From Dermatemys mawii (taxonomy: Eukaryota > Chordata > Testudines > Dermatemydidae): a stretch of 64,000 nucleotides of DNA. Below, piece by piece: positions 11,531 to 22,899 of this stretch; the stretch's first letter is position 1; the number at the start of each line of letters is the position of its first letter. The stretch is from NCBI GenBank assembly GCA_007922305.1, contig ML677364.1, positions 18,374,260 to 18,438,259 on the forward strand. Direction: 5' to 3'. The notes below the pieces were generated by a model, which made no database searches, had not been told where the DNA came from, and saw only the letters and a program-made list of their open reading frames with translations. The translations under genes were made by a program, and so were the position numbers.

Positions 11531-12376
11531 TAGCAAGCAGTGCTTCCCCAGGAGGATGCTGGGAAGGTATTTCTTAGCTAAAATATGGAGTATTTCATGG
11601 CTTTCCCAAGAAGTAGTGTCTGGTGACAGTGTGCACCGACCTCCACGTTGCTATGCTGCACATTTCCACCAGGGAAACCTGCCTAAGGCATGCCACCGAT
11701 GAAGTGGTAGAGTGGACCCTCAGATAGGGCTGCTGGTTGAACATCCTCTCTGTTCTCTTGGATACAAGTGGGGAAGAGAATGGAGACAGACAAGGTATCT
11801 TTGGCTGGGCTGAGAAAGTTGTAACTGCTAGGCAGAGCTAGCTTCTGCCTAGTCTGAATCCATAATATATCAATGAAGGAACTGGATATCTCCAGTACCA
11901 TAAACCCTGTTTGCAGCTGGAGAATATTCACCCTTTTCCTCCAGTAGCCCCTGAAACTGAGGCTTAATTCATTTTCCCGCCCAATGAACCGAGACAATCT
12001 GATCTGATGAGGTGCTATTTGCATGCCCCTGTAGATGGAAATTGTGTGGTTCCTCCCAAGGAGTCTCATGCTGTTTCTCAAATTTGAAGGGTCTGGATGT
12101 AGTGTCAGTGCTGGAAAGGACAGTTACATCTCTGTTGGGTGAGGAATGGTTGCCTGTGAAGGAATTGTTGCTGAGGGAGGGCACAAAGCAGAAAGGGCTG
12201 ATGTTAAGGTCTATGCAATAATAGGTCTCTCTGTCTCCAACAGGGCTTTTTACAGTCCTGCATGTAAGGTTCATTAGGAACTCAAGAATGTTCTGCATGA
12301 GATTTTTCCACATTGTCTGGATCTAATGGCAATAGAAGGGAAGGTGGTGACAGAAGATAATAAAAGTGATATGTAA

Positions 12377-13650
12377 CAGTCAGCATGGATTTGTCAAGAA
12401 CAAATTGTGTCAAAACAACTTAATAATTTTCTTTGACAGAGTAACAAGCCTTGTGGAGGGGGGAAAGCAGTAGATGTAGTATATCTTGACTTTAGCAAGG
12501 TTTTTGATACAGTTGCATGACCTTCTCATAAGTAAACTAGGCAAATACAATCTAGATGGGGTTGCGAGCTCTCAGCCTCCACCGCAAACCCTGCTTTGCC
12601 TCCAGCATTTATAATGGTGTTAAATATATCTGAAAGTGTTTTTAATTTATAAGGGGGTGGGGAGTTACTCTCATACAGTAACTGGTCGGTTACCAGTAAC
12701 TGGTCGGTTACCAGTACAAAAGTCTGAGAACCACTGAGCTACTATATGGTGGGCACCACAAAGGGTTGGAAAACCATTCCCAGAAAGTAGTTATCAGTGG
12801 TCCACAGTCAATCTGGAAGGGCATATTGAATGGGGTCCTGCAGGGATCTGTCCTGGGTCAGGTTATGTTCTATATCTTCATCAATGATTTAGATAATGGC
12901 ATAGAGAATACACTTATGACGTTTGTGCACAATACCAAGCTGGGAGCGATTGAAAGTACTTTAGAGGATACAATTAAAATTCAAAATGATCTGGACAAAC
13001 TGGAGAAATGGTCTGAAGTAAATAGGATGAAATTCAATAAGGATAAATGCAAAGTACTCTTCTTATGAAGGAACAATTAGTTGCACTGATATAAAATGGG
13101 AAAGATCAACTAGGAAGAAGTACTACAGAAAGAGAACTGGGGGTCATAGTGGATCACAAGCTAAATACAAGTCAAGTGTGTAATGCTGTTGCAAAAAAAG
13201 CAAACATAATTCTGGGATGTATTAGCAGGAGTGTTGTAAGCAAGACATGAGAAGTAATTCTTCAGCTTCACTCCACACTGATTAGGCCAGAACTGGAGTA
13301 TTGTGTCCAGTGCTGGGTGTCACATTTCAGGAAAGATGTGGACAAATGGAAAAATTCCAAAGAAGAGCACAAAAATGATTAAAGGTCTAGAAACCATGAC
13401 TTATGAAAGAAGATTGAAAAAATTGGGTTTGTTTAGTCTGGAGAAGAGAAGACTGAGAGGGGACATGATAACATTCTCAAGTACATAAAAGGTTGTTACA
13501 AGGAGAAGGGAGAAAACTTGTTCTCTTTAGCCTCTGAGGATAGGACAAGAAGCAGTGGGTTTAAATTACAGCATAGGCAGTTTAGGTTGGCCACTAGAAA
13601 AAAGTCCTCTCAGGGTGGTTAAGCACTGGAATAAATTGCCTAGGTTACTC
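12377..13650 (+). pseudogene. CR1 LINE fragment, reverse transcriptase, plus strand
   Basis: Translation shows the CR1 reverse transcriptase order. SQHGFVK and VVYLDFSKVFDTV come first (12377-12520). After an insertion come GVLQGSVLGQ, FINDLDNGIE and a degraded catalytic box, FVHNTKLG in place of the usual FADDTKLG (12748-13068). The C-terminal part follows with stops: NRMKFNKDKCKVLFL, then the plus frame 13303-13488 with [23 protein letters not shown]. It lacks the 5' endonuclease region and the 3' repeat end. Loss of the catalytic aspartates and the stops mean it is dead. Confidence 0.9.
12558..12737. mobile_element. hAT non-autonomous fragment inserted in the CR1
   Basis: This block interrupts the CR1 between CTAGATGG and GAGCTACTATA, which are contiguous in a normal CR1. 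It ends AGTCTGAGAACCACT, a terminus common in vertebrate hAT MITEs. It contains two copies of TAACTGGTCGGTTACCAG in tandem (about 12680-12715). Only one end of the element is present, so it is truncated or rearranged. Confidence 0.65.
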
Positions 13651-13926
13651 TACACTAACTAGCTACAAGAAAATATTCACAAGACTAAGAGAAGAGCTAG
13701 CCTGAGGACACAAACGTGGGTTCCTTTAGCTTTCTGTAGCAGTGGGAAAGAAACTACGGCAGCTGGTGGTTCCAGTCCCTCATACAGAGCAGCATGATGA
13801 TGTCACTCTTGTAAGAGACCTCTCATGCACCTCCCTAACAATATGGCTTTTCAGGGTAGTTTTGGCACCTTAATGTCAGAGGCACCATAATACCAGAAGT
13901 GTGATTGCAAAGAGGAAGAACTCTAA

Positions 13927-14240
13927 GGCTATGTCTACTCCTGAAGTTAGGGCTGTGATTCCCGGCTCGCACAGACATACTAGTGCTAGCTCACATGGAC
14001 CTAGCACACTAAAAATAGTAGTGTAGTCATGGTAACATGGACAGCACCAAACGGTAGCATGGACTCTCCACTCTGAGTATGTACCCACAAGGTTTGTTCT
14101 TGGGGTACCTAGTCCGTGCCACCACTGCTTGTGCTACTGTGGCTACACTACTCTTCACCATGCAAGATGGATAGAAGCTATCACTAGAAGATCTATGCAA
14201 GCTGGGAATCACAGCCCCAGCTCCAAATACAGACGTAGCC
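13927..14240. mobile_element. 314-bp palindromic hAT-type MITE
   Basis: The left end GGCTATGTCTACTCCTGAAG and right end CCAAATACAGACGTAGCC pair imperfectly. An inner GGGCTGTGATTCCC on the left pairs exactly with GGGAATCACAGCCC on the right, so the inverted repeat is about 37 bp. No transposase, and no clear TSD. The minus frames 14088-13876 and 14395-14027 overlap it and are spurious. Confidence 0.85.
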
Positions 14241-14742
14241 TGAATTATACAGAATATTGAGTCTGAGGCCATACATTTGATTTTTCCTAACAAAAGGCAT
14301 GAGTGATACTTCCATAAAGGAAGAAATTGTAATGCACTCTGAAACCAAATAGCACCATTACAGCAATACAAGTGTATAGAATGTTTATTGCACACATTCC
14401 TTTAGAAAATACTGTTTGCAGTTCACATATCTCGGAAAGATCTGTAACTCTTGTTAAAATAAAACATAAATATAGCTCTTTAAGGGGTAAAACAGAGTAT
14501 TACTTCACTATTTCATATTAAAAACAGTTTTGAAAAGCACTTACGCACTAATAATCTTGTTCTAAAAGTCACTAGGTTTAGTGAGATTTCCCATTAAGTG
14601 GACATGAGAGCTGGATGAATAATTAATAACAAATGCTTATATGAATTTCACCTTTTCATTCTATTCACAAATTCTTTGAGCAGATCACCATTTTGTGAAA
14701 CTAATTTGCTGATAAAAAAAAATCATTCTCCATTTTTTTCCT

Positions 14743-16950
14743 GGATTCATAGAATCATAGAATCTGAAGATTGGAAGAGGCCTCAGGAGATCATCTAGCC
14801 CAACCTCCTATTCAAAGCAGTTCCAAACCCAACTAAATCATCCCTGCCAGGGCTTTGTCAAGCTGGGCCTTAAAAACCTCTAAGGATGGAGATTCCACCA
14901 CCTCCCTAGGTAACCCATTCCAGTGCTTCCCCACCCTCCTAGTGAAATAGTTTTTCCTAATATCCAACCTATACCTCCCCCTCTGCAATTTGAGACCATT
15001 ACTCCTTGTTCTGTCATCTGGTATCACCTAGAACAGTCTAGATCCATCCTCTTAGAACCCCCTTTCAGATATCTGGAGGCTGCTGTCAAATCCCTCTCTC
15101 ACTCTTCTCTTAAGCCCAATTCCCCCAGCCTCTCCTCGTAACACATGTGCCCCAGCCCCCTAATCATTTTCTTTGCCCTCCACTGGACTCTCTCCAGTTT
15201 GTCCACATCATTTCTGTAGTGGGGCCCCAAAACTGAATGCAATATTCCCAATGTGACCTCACCAGTGCTGTATGGAGGGAAATAATCACTTCCCTCAATC
15301 TGCTGGCAATGTTCCTACTAATGCATCCCAACATGCTGTTAGCCTTCTTGGCAACCAAAGGCACACTGTTGACTCATATCCAACTTCTCCTCCACTGTAA
15401 TCCCAAGGTCCTTTTCTGCAGAACTGCCACTTAGCCAGTCGGTCCCCATCCTGTATCTGTACAAAGGATTCTTTTGTTCTAAGAGCAGGACTCTGCACTT
15501 GTTCTTATTGAATTCTTTTAGCCCAATCCTCCCATTTGTCTAGTTCACTCTGGACCCTACCATACTCTGCCCTCCAGTGTATCTACCTCTTCCCTGATCT
15601 TAGTGTCATCTGCAAACTTGCTGAGGGTGCAATCCATCCCATCATTCTGATCATTAATGACTATGTTGAACAAAACCATCCCCAGAACAGACTACTGAGA
15701 CACTCCACTTGATACCATCTGCCAACTAGACATTGAACCGCTCACTACATGTTGAGCCGGACGATCTAGCCAGCTTTCTATCCGTATTATAGTCCATTCA
15801 TCCAATCATACTTTTTTAACTTTCTGGCAAGAATAGTGTGGGAGGCCTAATCAAAAACTTTGCTAAAATCAAGATATATCACATCCACCATTTTCCCCAT
15901 CTCCACAGAGCCAGTTATCTCATCACAGAAGGCAAACAGGTTGGTCAGGCATAACTTCCCCTTGGTGAATCCATGTTGACTATTCCTGATCACCTTCCTC
16001 TCAACCAAGTGCTTCAAAATGGATCCCTTGAGGACCTGCTCCATGATTTTTCTGGGGATTGAGGTGAGGCTGACCGGTTTGTAGTTCCTCGGATTCTCCT
16101 TCTTTCCTTTTTTAAAGATGGGCACTGTATTTGCCCTTTTCTAGTCTTCCGGGACCTCTCCTATTCATCATGAATTTTCAAAGATAATGGCCAGTGATTA
16201 CTCAATCATACCAGCCAATTCTCTCACTACCCTCAATGCATTAGATCTGGCCGCATAGACTTGTGCATGTCCAGCTTTTCTAAATAGTCCTTAACCTGTT
16301 CTTTCACCACTGAGGGCTGTTCACCTCCTCCACATCCTGTGCTGCCCAGTGCATCTGTGTGGTAGCTGACCTTGTCTGTGAGACTGAGGCAAAAAAAGCA
16401 TTGAGTACTTCAGCTTTTTCCACATTATCTGTCAGTAGGTTGCCTCCCCCCATTCCCTGCCCTTCTTGTTGTTGCTAACATACTTGGAGAAACCCTTCTT
16501 GTTACCCCTCACATCCCTGGCTAGCTGCAACTCCAGTTGTGCTTTTGCCTTCCTGATTAGATCCCTGCATGCTCGAGCAATATTTTTATACTCCTCTCTA
16601 CTCATCTGTCCAAGTTTCCACTTTTTGTAAGCTTACTTTCTGTGTTTAAGCTCACCAAAGATTACTCTGCTAAGCCAAGCTACTATTCTTTCTGCACACT
16701 GGGATAGTTTGTTCCTGTACCCTGTACTGTTTAAAGGCTTCTTTAAAATACAGCCAACTCTGCTGGATTCCTTTCTCCCCCACATATTAGCCTCCCAGGG
16801 GATCATGCCCATCAGTTCTCTAAAGGAGTCAAAATCTGCTTTCATCCCTTTAAAATTCAGCCTCAATAGTATTTGACGTGAGGTTCTCCTATAAATGTGA
16901 ATACCACACACTGATTGTGTGTGAACTAGAATTTTCTTCATTTGTTCTAA
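14743..16950 (-). pseudogene. CR1 LINE, minus strand, 2.2 kb
   Basis: The plus-strand left edge ATTCATAGAATCATAGAAT is the reverse of the ATTCTATG-type CR1 3' terminus, so the 3' end is intact. Reading leftward on the minus strand come the linker before reverse transcriptase (frame 16941-16633 with GMKADFDSFRELMGMIPWEA), then reverse transcriptase (frame 16125-15847 with IPRKIMEQVL, SQHGFTKGK and VDVIYLDFSKVFD). The C-terminal parts follow, with stops (15364-15164 [18 protein letters not shown]; 15027-14833 [20 protein letters not shown]). Frameshifts and stops break the frame throughout, and the endonuclease domain is missing. CR1 reverse transcriptases normally prime on the target DNA in the nucleus. 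Confidence 0.93.
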
Positions 16951-17189
16951 ATTTACAGGCCCTTGCTTTCATTAAATGATCCATCATTCTCTTAGCATAA
17001 GACAGTGAATAATAGCAGGTCACTACTTCTCATAATGATGACTAATTCAAGTGAAGCCCCTCTAACTTCTCTTTTCCAGATTATATAATCATGGTCTTTT
17101 ATAATTTCCCTTCCTCTGTAAATACCAGCTTCCTCTAATATTTTTATTGCCTTCCTGTTCTCTGGCAGCATATCACAGCACAGCTTATA

Positions 17190-17790
17190 TTTCTTAAAGG
17201 TGATGACCAAAACTGATCCGAGTATATCCAATAAGACTCACCATTTTTGTTGTATTGCCACTATAATATTTGCTTCCTATATGCTTTTTATACTGCTGCA
17301 GGCAGTTTTCTACCATGGCTTTAGTTTTTCTTCCACAGAGAAGCCCATAAGTTCAAAGCATATTGGAGTACAAATATAGACATATTTTGCCAGTACTTAT
17401 TACCTCACACTTGAAATTTCATGTGCCATCGTGCTGATGAGCATCTCAGACCATTTAAGTTAATTTTAAGTTATTAATCTGCAAACTACATCAGTTCACC
17501 GCCAACTCCTCCCCCTCCAAACGATCATATATTAAACACTGGCCTCACTACTGATCTTTGATTCCTTTAGCCTTTACTAATCTCTCTGCACTTGGTACAG
17601 CTATTCATCAAGACACTTTGATTCCCATCACTTAACCTGTTTTTAATCCACAGCGAATCACTGTCCCTTAGCCTGTGCTTATTTTCGTTAATAAACTTTT
17701 GCAGCCTTAGCAAAAGCCTTTTGAAAATCAAAATAACTATGTGCTCAACAAATGACCTGTTAGTTTGTATAGGTCAATATATATCAATAA
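17190..17790 (-). pseudogene. old L3/CR1-like LINE fragment, minus strand
   Basis: Minus-strand wording typical of L3/CR1 C-termini and 3' parts is recognisable but decayed: the ACCAAAACTGATCC..TATCCAATAAG..CTCACC block at about 17205-17245, TTACCTCACACTTGAAATTTCATGTGCCAT near 17400, and CTGTTTTTAATCCACAG with a following AAAGCCTTTTGAAAATCAA near 17637-17735. The order fits one old copy. No frame survives. Confidence 0.55.
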
Positions 17791-17799
17791 ATAAGGACA

Positions 17800-18650
17800 T
17801 ATTACTCTTTTATTAGGTAATCTCTAGTTATGAGACACAATTTATCACCTACAGTTGTTTAGAATAAACAGTTCTTCTCTATTTACACGGTATTGTGGTT
17901 TCTATCATTGTCAAAGTCTGAAGCTGCCTATCTCAGCCCCACTAAAACTGTTAAGGGCCTTAGTTTTTGGTGAATAGGAGTAATACAATCCTTTCTAGCC
18001 TCTTCTCTTAATTGAAACTTTACTGCAGATGCCATGTCTTTGACTTCACACATTCGTGAGCCCAAGAAAGAATCCATAACAATTGTGTCAAGGAAATTTA
18101 GAAAAGCTACTGCATTTTATAGCAATTCTGCAAACCTGGCTTTCTAATAGCTACTATCCATTATAGGATCATCTAGAGAAATCTATGGGCTACAAGAAAA
18201 TCCACAGCTGACTAGGAACCCCAGAGTACCTACCCTATGTAAGAAATAGAACCTAGTTATTTTAGAACCCTGCATGTTCCTTGATTTTTGCACTGAGCAG
18301 AAATCTAAGGGGGGAAATGAGTAATGTGACTTGTCAGAGACCCCATTAAAAACAACAAAGTATTATCTTATGCTAATTATTTTCCTCAAATTATATTTAC
18401 AATAAAGTTTGTATATATTACTTTCAATTAGGAATTACTTTCAATTTTCCCCTTTAGGAGGGTATTTTTTTTTTAGCCCAGATCAAAGTTGTCATTTACT
18501 GGGGTGTAAACCCATTTAATATGATTTCAAACTTTCCACCAGTTAACCCCTCACTTCATGTTGCCTTCTAACCAGATTTTCCCACTGTATGACAGTAAAA
18601 ACAGAGCTCTTGCAAGTCCCTTGAGTACTGAGTGATCCTTGAGCACCATA
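17800..18650. other. unassigned AT-rich DNA
   Basis: Nothing recognised. Confidence 0.4.
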
Positions 18651-18654
18651 TGGT

Positions 18655-19560
18655 ACCAGGAGTAAAAAGAGAACATTTTTCACTGTCTACAAGCGGAGAA
18701 AGTTTGGGAGAGATGAATGAGGAGAAATATTTTTCTATCTTTGATGCATCAGGAGGGTTCTGGCAAGTGTCCTTAGAAAAACAGAGCACATGTTTGTGCA
18801 CATTCAACTGCCACTTTAGGAGATACTGCTTCCATAGATTGCCAGTTGGATTGGGTTTGGTTCCTGAGATGTTTTACCAGAAAGTTCAAGACATTTTTGA
18901 GTGCACAGATGGTACTATGGTTCACATAGGTGACATAGTGATCTTGGAAAGACAGATGAAGAGCACAACCAGAGGTTCCAAGAAGCTCTGGAAAGAAATG
19001 AAGTTGTGTTGGGCTAAAGCTAAATAAAACAAGTAAGTGGTTAGCAAAGATCTTACTTTATATATATGTACACACACCACACACACACACACACACAAAC
19101 ACACATACAATAAATCAAAGTGAAAGATCGTCAACAGTTGCCTAATTTTTAAAAATGTATATATAAAGTTCTCCCTACTGCCACCATTAAAAGCAACTCC
19201 AAATCCTTAATGTCCTAGGAAGGATGACACACTAGTTTCCCATAGCAAATGCATTGCTGAGTCAGCAGGAACGATGTTAAACTAATAAACAATGCAAGGA
19301 CAGTAAAAGTAATCTTGAGCTGAAAAACAAATACCCAAACCAAAATGTACATTCCATGTAATGGAAATAACATGCCTGGAAGAAATGTTAACATAGCAAA
19401 ATTTACAGGTAGATGACAGTAAGGTTAAAGTCCTCATCAGCATGCCTACCCCAAGAGGCAAGGAAAGGGGCACAAAGATTCCTTGAAATGGTGAAGTATT
19501 CAGGAAAATTTGTGCCTAATTTAGCTGCCCAAACAACAGTCTGAGAGCACTACTGTGCAT
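18655..19560 (+). pseudogene. Ty3/gypsy-type reverse transcriptase relic
   Basis: The frame 18632-19027 carries KREHFSLSTSGESLGEMNEE, then YFSIFDASGGFWQVSL, CTFNCHFRRYCFHRLPVGL and FYQKVQDIFE. These are successive Ty3/gypsy reverse transcriptase blocks (family pattern FS.LDA..GFWQ and RLPFG). The catalytic Y/F-x-DD box is degraded to IGDIV. After an insertion at about 19040-19372, the connection region resumes: KVKVLISMPTP, then in another frame QRFLEMVKYSGKFVPNL (about 19420-19515). No LTR, protease or integrase was found beside it. It is a vertebrate retrotransposon fossil. Confidence 0.8.
19040..19372. repeat. insertion in the Ty3/gypsy relic: (CA)n tract plus dispersed repeat copy 1
   Basis: A TA/CA microsatellite runs from about 19057 to 19112. 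From about 19180 to 19345 there is a segment repeated at 23803-23960 in the same orientation. Shared blocks are AAAAGCAACTCCAAATCCTT, ATGT.CTAGGAAGGA, CA.CAAATGC-type and GAGCTGAAAA.. stretches. Confidence 0.7.
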
Positions 19561-19569
19561 AAAATGTAC

Positions 19570-20062
19570 AATGGACATGGGATGCAAATCTTAGGCGACA
19601 CTGACACCACACACCAGTGATGGCTATGTGTGGTGCCGGAATAGCTACACACCACAATGACAAGGTGTGGCCACACTGCAGCATGAAACCACACATGTCA
19701 GCGAAAGAATCTGGCAGCAGTGATCAGCTCAGCAGCACCCCAATGCCACAGCCTGTCATTGTGGACTGGAGAGACAATTTTGACAGCGAGGAGGCTACGG
19801 GAAAGCCACCCCTGGTCATCAGCGCATTTCCCCACTGAGGACTCTTTCCCCACACCAAGAAAGGGCTCCAGCACTGGAGAGGCTCTAGCTGGGTGAGCAG
19901 AGAACTCAGTATGTATTTCCACACATGCTCACACCCTTCAGGCATGACTTTGCCTAAGCTGTGCCTCGCCAGTTACACTGCTATTTATATCTCTGCTCGG
20001 GGGTCTACGTGGGTACATATGCTACATGCCGCCAAAAGAAGTGCACAGTGAAGACGTACCCT
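19570..20062. repeat. possible GC-rich hAT-like MITE
   Basis: The right edge AGTGAAGACGTACCCTTAA resembles the terminus of reptile hAT MITEs. The interior is richer in GC than its surroundings and has GTGTGG/CCACAC stretches. The left end is not clear. The short minus frames 19922-19698 and 19945-19724 are composition artefacts. Confidence 0.35.
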
Positions 20063-20517
20063 TAAACAGTTTGAGAAACTGGAAGAGTTAATTAAGGAAG
20101 CCCCATTCTGAGGCACTATGATAGTGTAATAGAGTGGCTACCTCTTGAGACCCTTTATTCTACTATATAACCACATTTCCTGATAGCCTGTTTTTTTCTT
20201 CCTTTTTTAAAACAGCAACAAAATCGGCCATGTCCAAGTTCCAATTGGGAGTGACAGATATCATCGAATGTTAAAGAAAAATGTAAGATTTGGGATAATT
20301 ATATGCTAAATTCTCTGGTTGCCTGGCTAGTTGGGGCATGTTATCAGACACTAGCGGTGTGGTGCTCTGCTCTTGTTCGATGATGATACCAGTCGGCTGC
20401 GTGCGTGTTCCCTCTGTGTGCTGCCCTGGTTCTGCGCAGATCGCTGGCACAGCAGACCCTGAGAGAACCGCCAATGACCACAGACTCTAGTAAGGTATGG
20501 AGGTACCCAAGGCCAGA

Positions 20518-20523
20518 TTTATT
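20518..20523 (-). promoter_or_regulatory. LTR polyadenylation signal AATAAA
   Basis: Plus TTTATT reads AATAAA on the minus strand. It lies about 335 bp downstream of the LTR TATA box, fitting the R region. Confidence 0.7.
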
Positions 20524-20855
20524 GTCAAACGAAGCACAGTAACAGTTTCCTATAGACTCTACAGAACATACTACGAATATGTGCCCCCTGACAATGGACC
20601 CAGCTTAGTCAGTGGCAGGACTTTCCACTCCCTGCTAGTCTGAACAAAAATGTGTACTCTGGGATGTATTCTTATACACAAGTGCAGAACAGATTAGTCA
20701 TCACTCCTGATGCATTGAGGTGCAGCCCCTTTAAGCATTACTGCCTTTCTCTTGGCACAGGTTGTTTTGAACAAATCTCTCCATCATACTGTCTATCCAT
20801 CGTATTGTCCTTTCTTATATTCTATCCATCATATTGTCTATTCATCATAGTGTAG

Positions 20856-20862
20856 TTTTATA
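20856..20862 (-). promoter_or_regulatory. LTR TATA box
   Basis: Plus TTTTATA reads TATAAAA on the minus strand inside the LTR. Confidence 0.6.
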
Positions 20863-21077
20863 CTGTCATTAGGCTGGGTCTGCCTGTTCCTTGTTATATG
20901 TGTGGGATGTGTTCGTACCCAGCTGTTTTGGTGCCTTCCTGGCACACATTCCTCTTCTAGAAGCCCTCTTCTTGCCAATTTCTGTGAGCAGGGCCTGCCT
21001 CTGGCTCACAGCCTAACTTTGCTTAGCAACGTCTTGACCTTTACTTCAGTTCAGGCTTCAGGCCTCATCTTACTACA

Positions 21078-21090
21078 TTCCCCCACTTTT
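21078..21090 (-). promoter_or_regulatory. retroviral polypurine tract
   Basis: On the minus strand AAAAGTGGGGGAA abuts the LTR start TGTAGTAAG with no gap. Polypurine tracts in this position prime plus-strand DNA synthesis in retroviruses. Confidence 0.85.
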
Positions 21091-21386
21091 TGTCTTTTTA
21101 TGGGGAGGATGATTACACATCATCCCGGAAAAGTATAATGTATGGACTAAAGATAACCTAGTGGGCTAAACACTGTTATGTAGTTATCTCCTTTTACCAT
21201 CCATACACTCATGCCCCACCTGTCTTTAAGTCTCCACATTCCTTCGTACGACCAATAGACAGATTTTATTATCCAACTATTTTTAGTCCCTTATGGTGGG
21301 CCTGGGAATGTTAGGCCCGGGACCTCAACTGAGGAATGTAGTTTTATAACTGAGTCTTAGAGGCACTCCCAAATAATTAATATATA

Positions 21387-22030
21387 TTAGTAATATGGAT
21401 ATGGTGTATATATTTTTAGTATATATGGGCATATATGTATAGTCTGTATGTGTACATATAACAGCACTTTATATGCAAGCATTCCAATTCTTTTCCAATC
21501 TGGTGGTGTAATTTGGCCCTTGTGGTACTGCAGATAGCAAACCACTTTTATTAGGGCAATTACAGTTACCATCTGTATTAGTAGTAGTAGTAGGGTGAGT
21601 GTTTCGAAATACTGGGATAGGGATTGTGATAATACGCCCCACAGTGCTACATATGTGAGAAGTAAAGCAAGAACGTGAAGTAGTGACACTACCACTGAGG
21701 CCTTTTATATATAAATATATTGTGATTAGTTACTACACAGTACTGCCCATCCATGTTATAAATTACCGTTACTGCTGGTTGTCAACCTCTGATAAGCTTC
21801 ACTGGCAGGAAATAGAAGAGGCTAGCTTCTGTTCCATTGGTTGAACTGTTCTGTGATACACCAGTGGTTGATGTAGATCCAGTTGTTTCTTATGGATGCT
21901 GTCTTCCAGATAGCCTACTGAATGGACAGTAACCAATTTATCAAATATTGCTGTGTCAGGATTAGTATCCAGACACCGAATAAGATGGCTTTGAATAACC
22001 TGTGCCTTAGTTAGGGTACAGTGTCAGTAA
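21387..22030 (-). pseudogene. retroviral 3' coding remnant, possibly envelope C-terminus
   Basis: The minus frame 21695-21387 begins with two hydrophobic stretches, one ending in GVL and the other a leucine-rich run followed by basic and polar residues. That layout fits a membrane-spanning segment and tail. It lies about 300 bp upstream of the polypurine tract, where envelope genes end. Upstream, translations at 22030-21800 are open for about 70 codons in a second frame. I do not recognise conserved envelope motifs, so the assignment rests on position and hydrophobicity. The frame is broken and the product cannot be made. Confidence 0.4.
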
Positions 22031-22348
22031 CGCAAATTATGACTGGTACTAACAGGAATTTGTTTACCTAATTTATAGTTAATGTATTTCTTTACCAATT
22101 TGTTTTTTTCCTTGCCTTCATGTTGTTTTCTGCCATTCATTTGTTGATTTTTACCTGTGTGTTGGTTAAACAGTTTAGCAAGGTTATGCACATTGTAAAT
22201 GTGGTACACCAATACAATACTTTCACTGAATTGATAAATCAAATGAAGGAAAAAATAGAACAGTTCACAGAGCACATTAGGAGACAGGAGCTGTGACTCG
22301 ATTGCAGGGGAATGGATAAAAAGGCATTTCAAAGTAAAAAAACTAAAA

Positions 22349-22418
22349 TTGAGCAGGTTAACACCTAAAATTGATGATGGAGTGTTCAAGTTGAGCAGGT
22401 TAACACCTAAAATTGATG
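22349..22418. repeat. 42-bp tandem duplication
   Basis: TTGAGCAGGTTAACACCTAA followed by AATTGATG occurs at 22349 and again at 22391. The matching part is about 28 bp and looks identical. Confidence 0.9.
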
Positions 22419-22504
22419 TATTAACACATGGAGTTGCCCCAAAACAGTTATCTGCCACAAAAAAAGGCACTCCCACCATCCACTTGGCATGCACACAAAA
22501 GCAA

Positions 22505-22569
22505 CAGACACAGAGGGAACACGCACGCAGACGACAGGTATCATCATCAAACAAGAGTAGAGCACCACA
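22505..22569 (+). mobile_element. LTR 3'-end fragment, inverted
   Basis: Plus-strand CACAGAGGGAACACGCACGC through CATCATCAAACAAGAGTAGAG and ACCACA matches the last about 65 bp of the LTR at 20358-21077, but in the opposite orientation. It is followed by TTGGTATCCAC (22570 on), which begins with TGG as a primer-binding site would. Confidence 0.8.
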
Positions 22570-22579
22570 TTGGTATCCA

Positions 22580-22675
22580 CTGTGAGCAGGGCCTGCCTCT
22601 GGCTCACAGCCTAACTTTGCTTAGCAACGTCTTGACCTTTACTTCAGGTCAGGCCTCAGGTCTCATCTTACTACA
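22580..22675 (-). mobile_element. LTR 5'-end fragment
   Basis: About 96 bp almost identical to 20983-21077, same orientation. It begins TGTAGTAAGATGAG on the minus strand. No polypurine tract precedes it (the minus-strand flank is GCTGACTGTTC), so it is the outer edge of a 5' LTR. Confidence 0.85.
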
Positions 22676-22734
22676 GAACAGTCAGCAGAAAGTGCTTATT
22701 TGCACTTCATATGTAAGGGTATTCTCCAAGGGTA

Positions 22735-22895
22735 TGGCTACACTGCAGTGTAAGCCCAGGGTTCAAACTGAGGCTCAAGCCTAAGCCCCTTTCATCTGCA
22801 AACAAATCGTGCTAACCCAGGGCTGTCCTCATCTCTAAGTCAGGCTCTGTTCATTATGTCAGATGTATTCTGACTAGGGGAGCACAGCCCAAACA
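22735..22895. mobile_element. partial hAT-type MITE
   Basis: It starts GGTATGGCTACACTGCAG and has CAAACTGAGGCTCAAGCC and GCTAACCCAGGGCTG blocks like the palindromic MITE family at 1659-1947 and 13927-14240. The right arm is missing. Confidence 0.5.
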
Positions 22896-22899
22896 GAAG

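Larger units (their letters stand above)
20358..21077 (-). mobile_element. endogenous retrovirus LTR (3' LTR), minus strand
   Basis: Read on the minus strand the LTR starts TGTAGTAAGATGAGG and ends GAGCACCACA, the usual TG..CA termini with a short inverted repeat (TGTAGT/ACCACA). It is 720 bp. A TATA box, TATAAAA on the minus strand, lies at 20856-20862. An AATAAA polyadenylation signal lies at 20518-20523. A polypurine tract sits immediately before its start, which marks it as the 3' LTR. Part of it is repeated in pieces at 22505-22675. Confidence 0.85.

Noticed and set aside
18632..19027. Functional reverse transcriptase
   Set aside because: The catalytic aspartate pair is gone (IGDIV) and the text is broken by an insertion and frameshifts.
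22024..22554. 176-codon minus frame as a retroviral gene
   Set aside because: Its first part lies in the inverted LTR piece and includes a 42-bp tandem duplication. It is not a coherent coding region.
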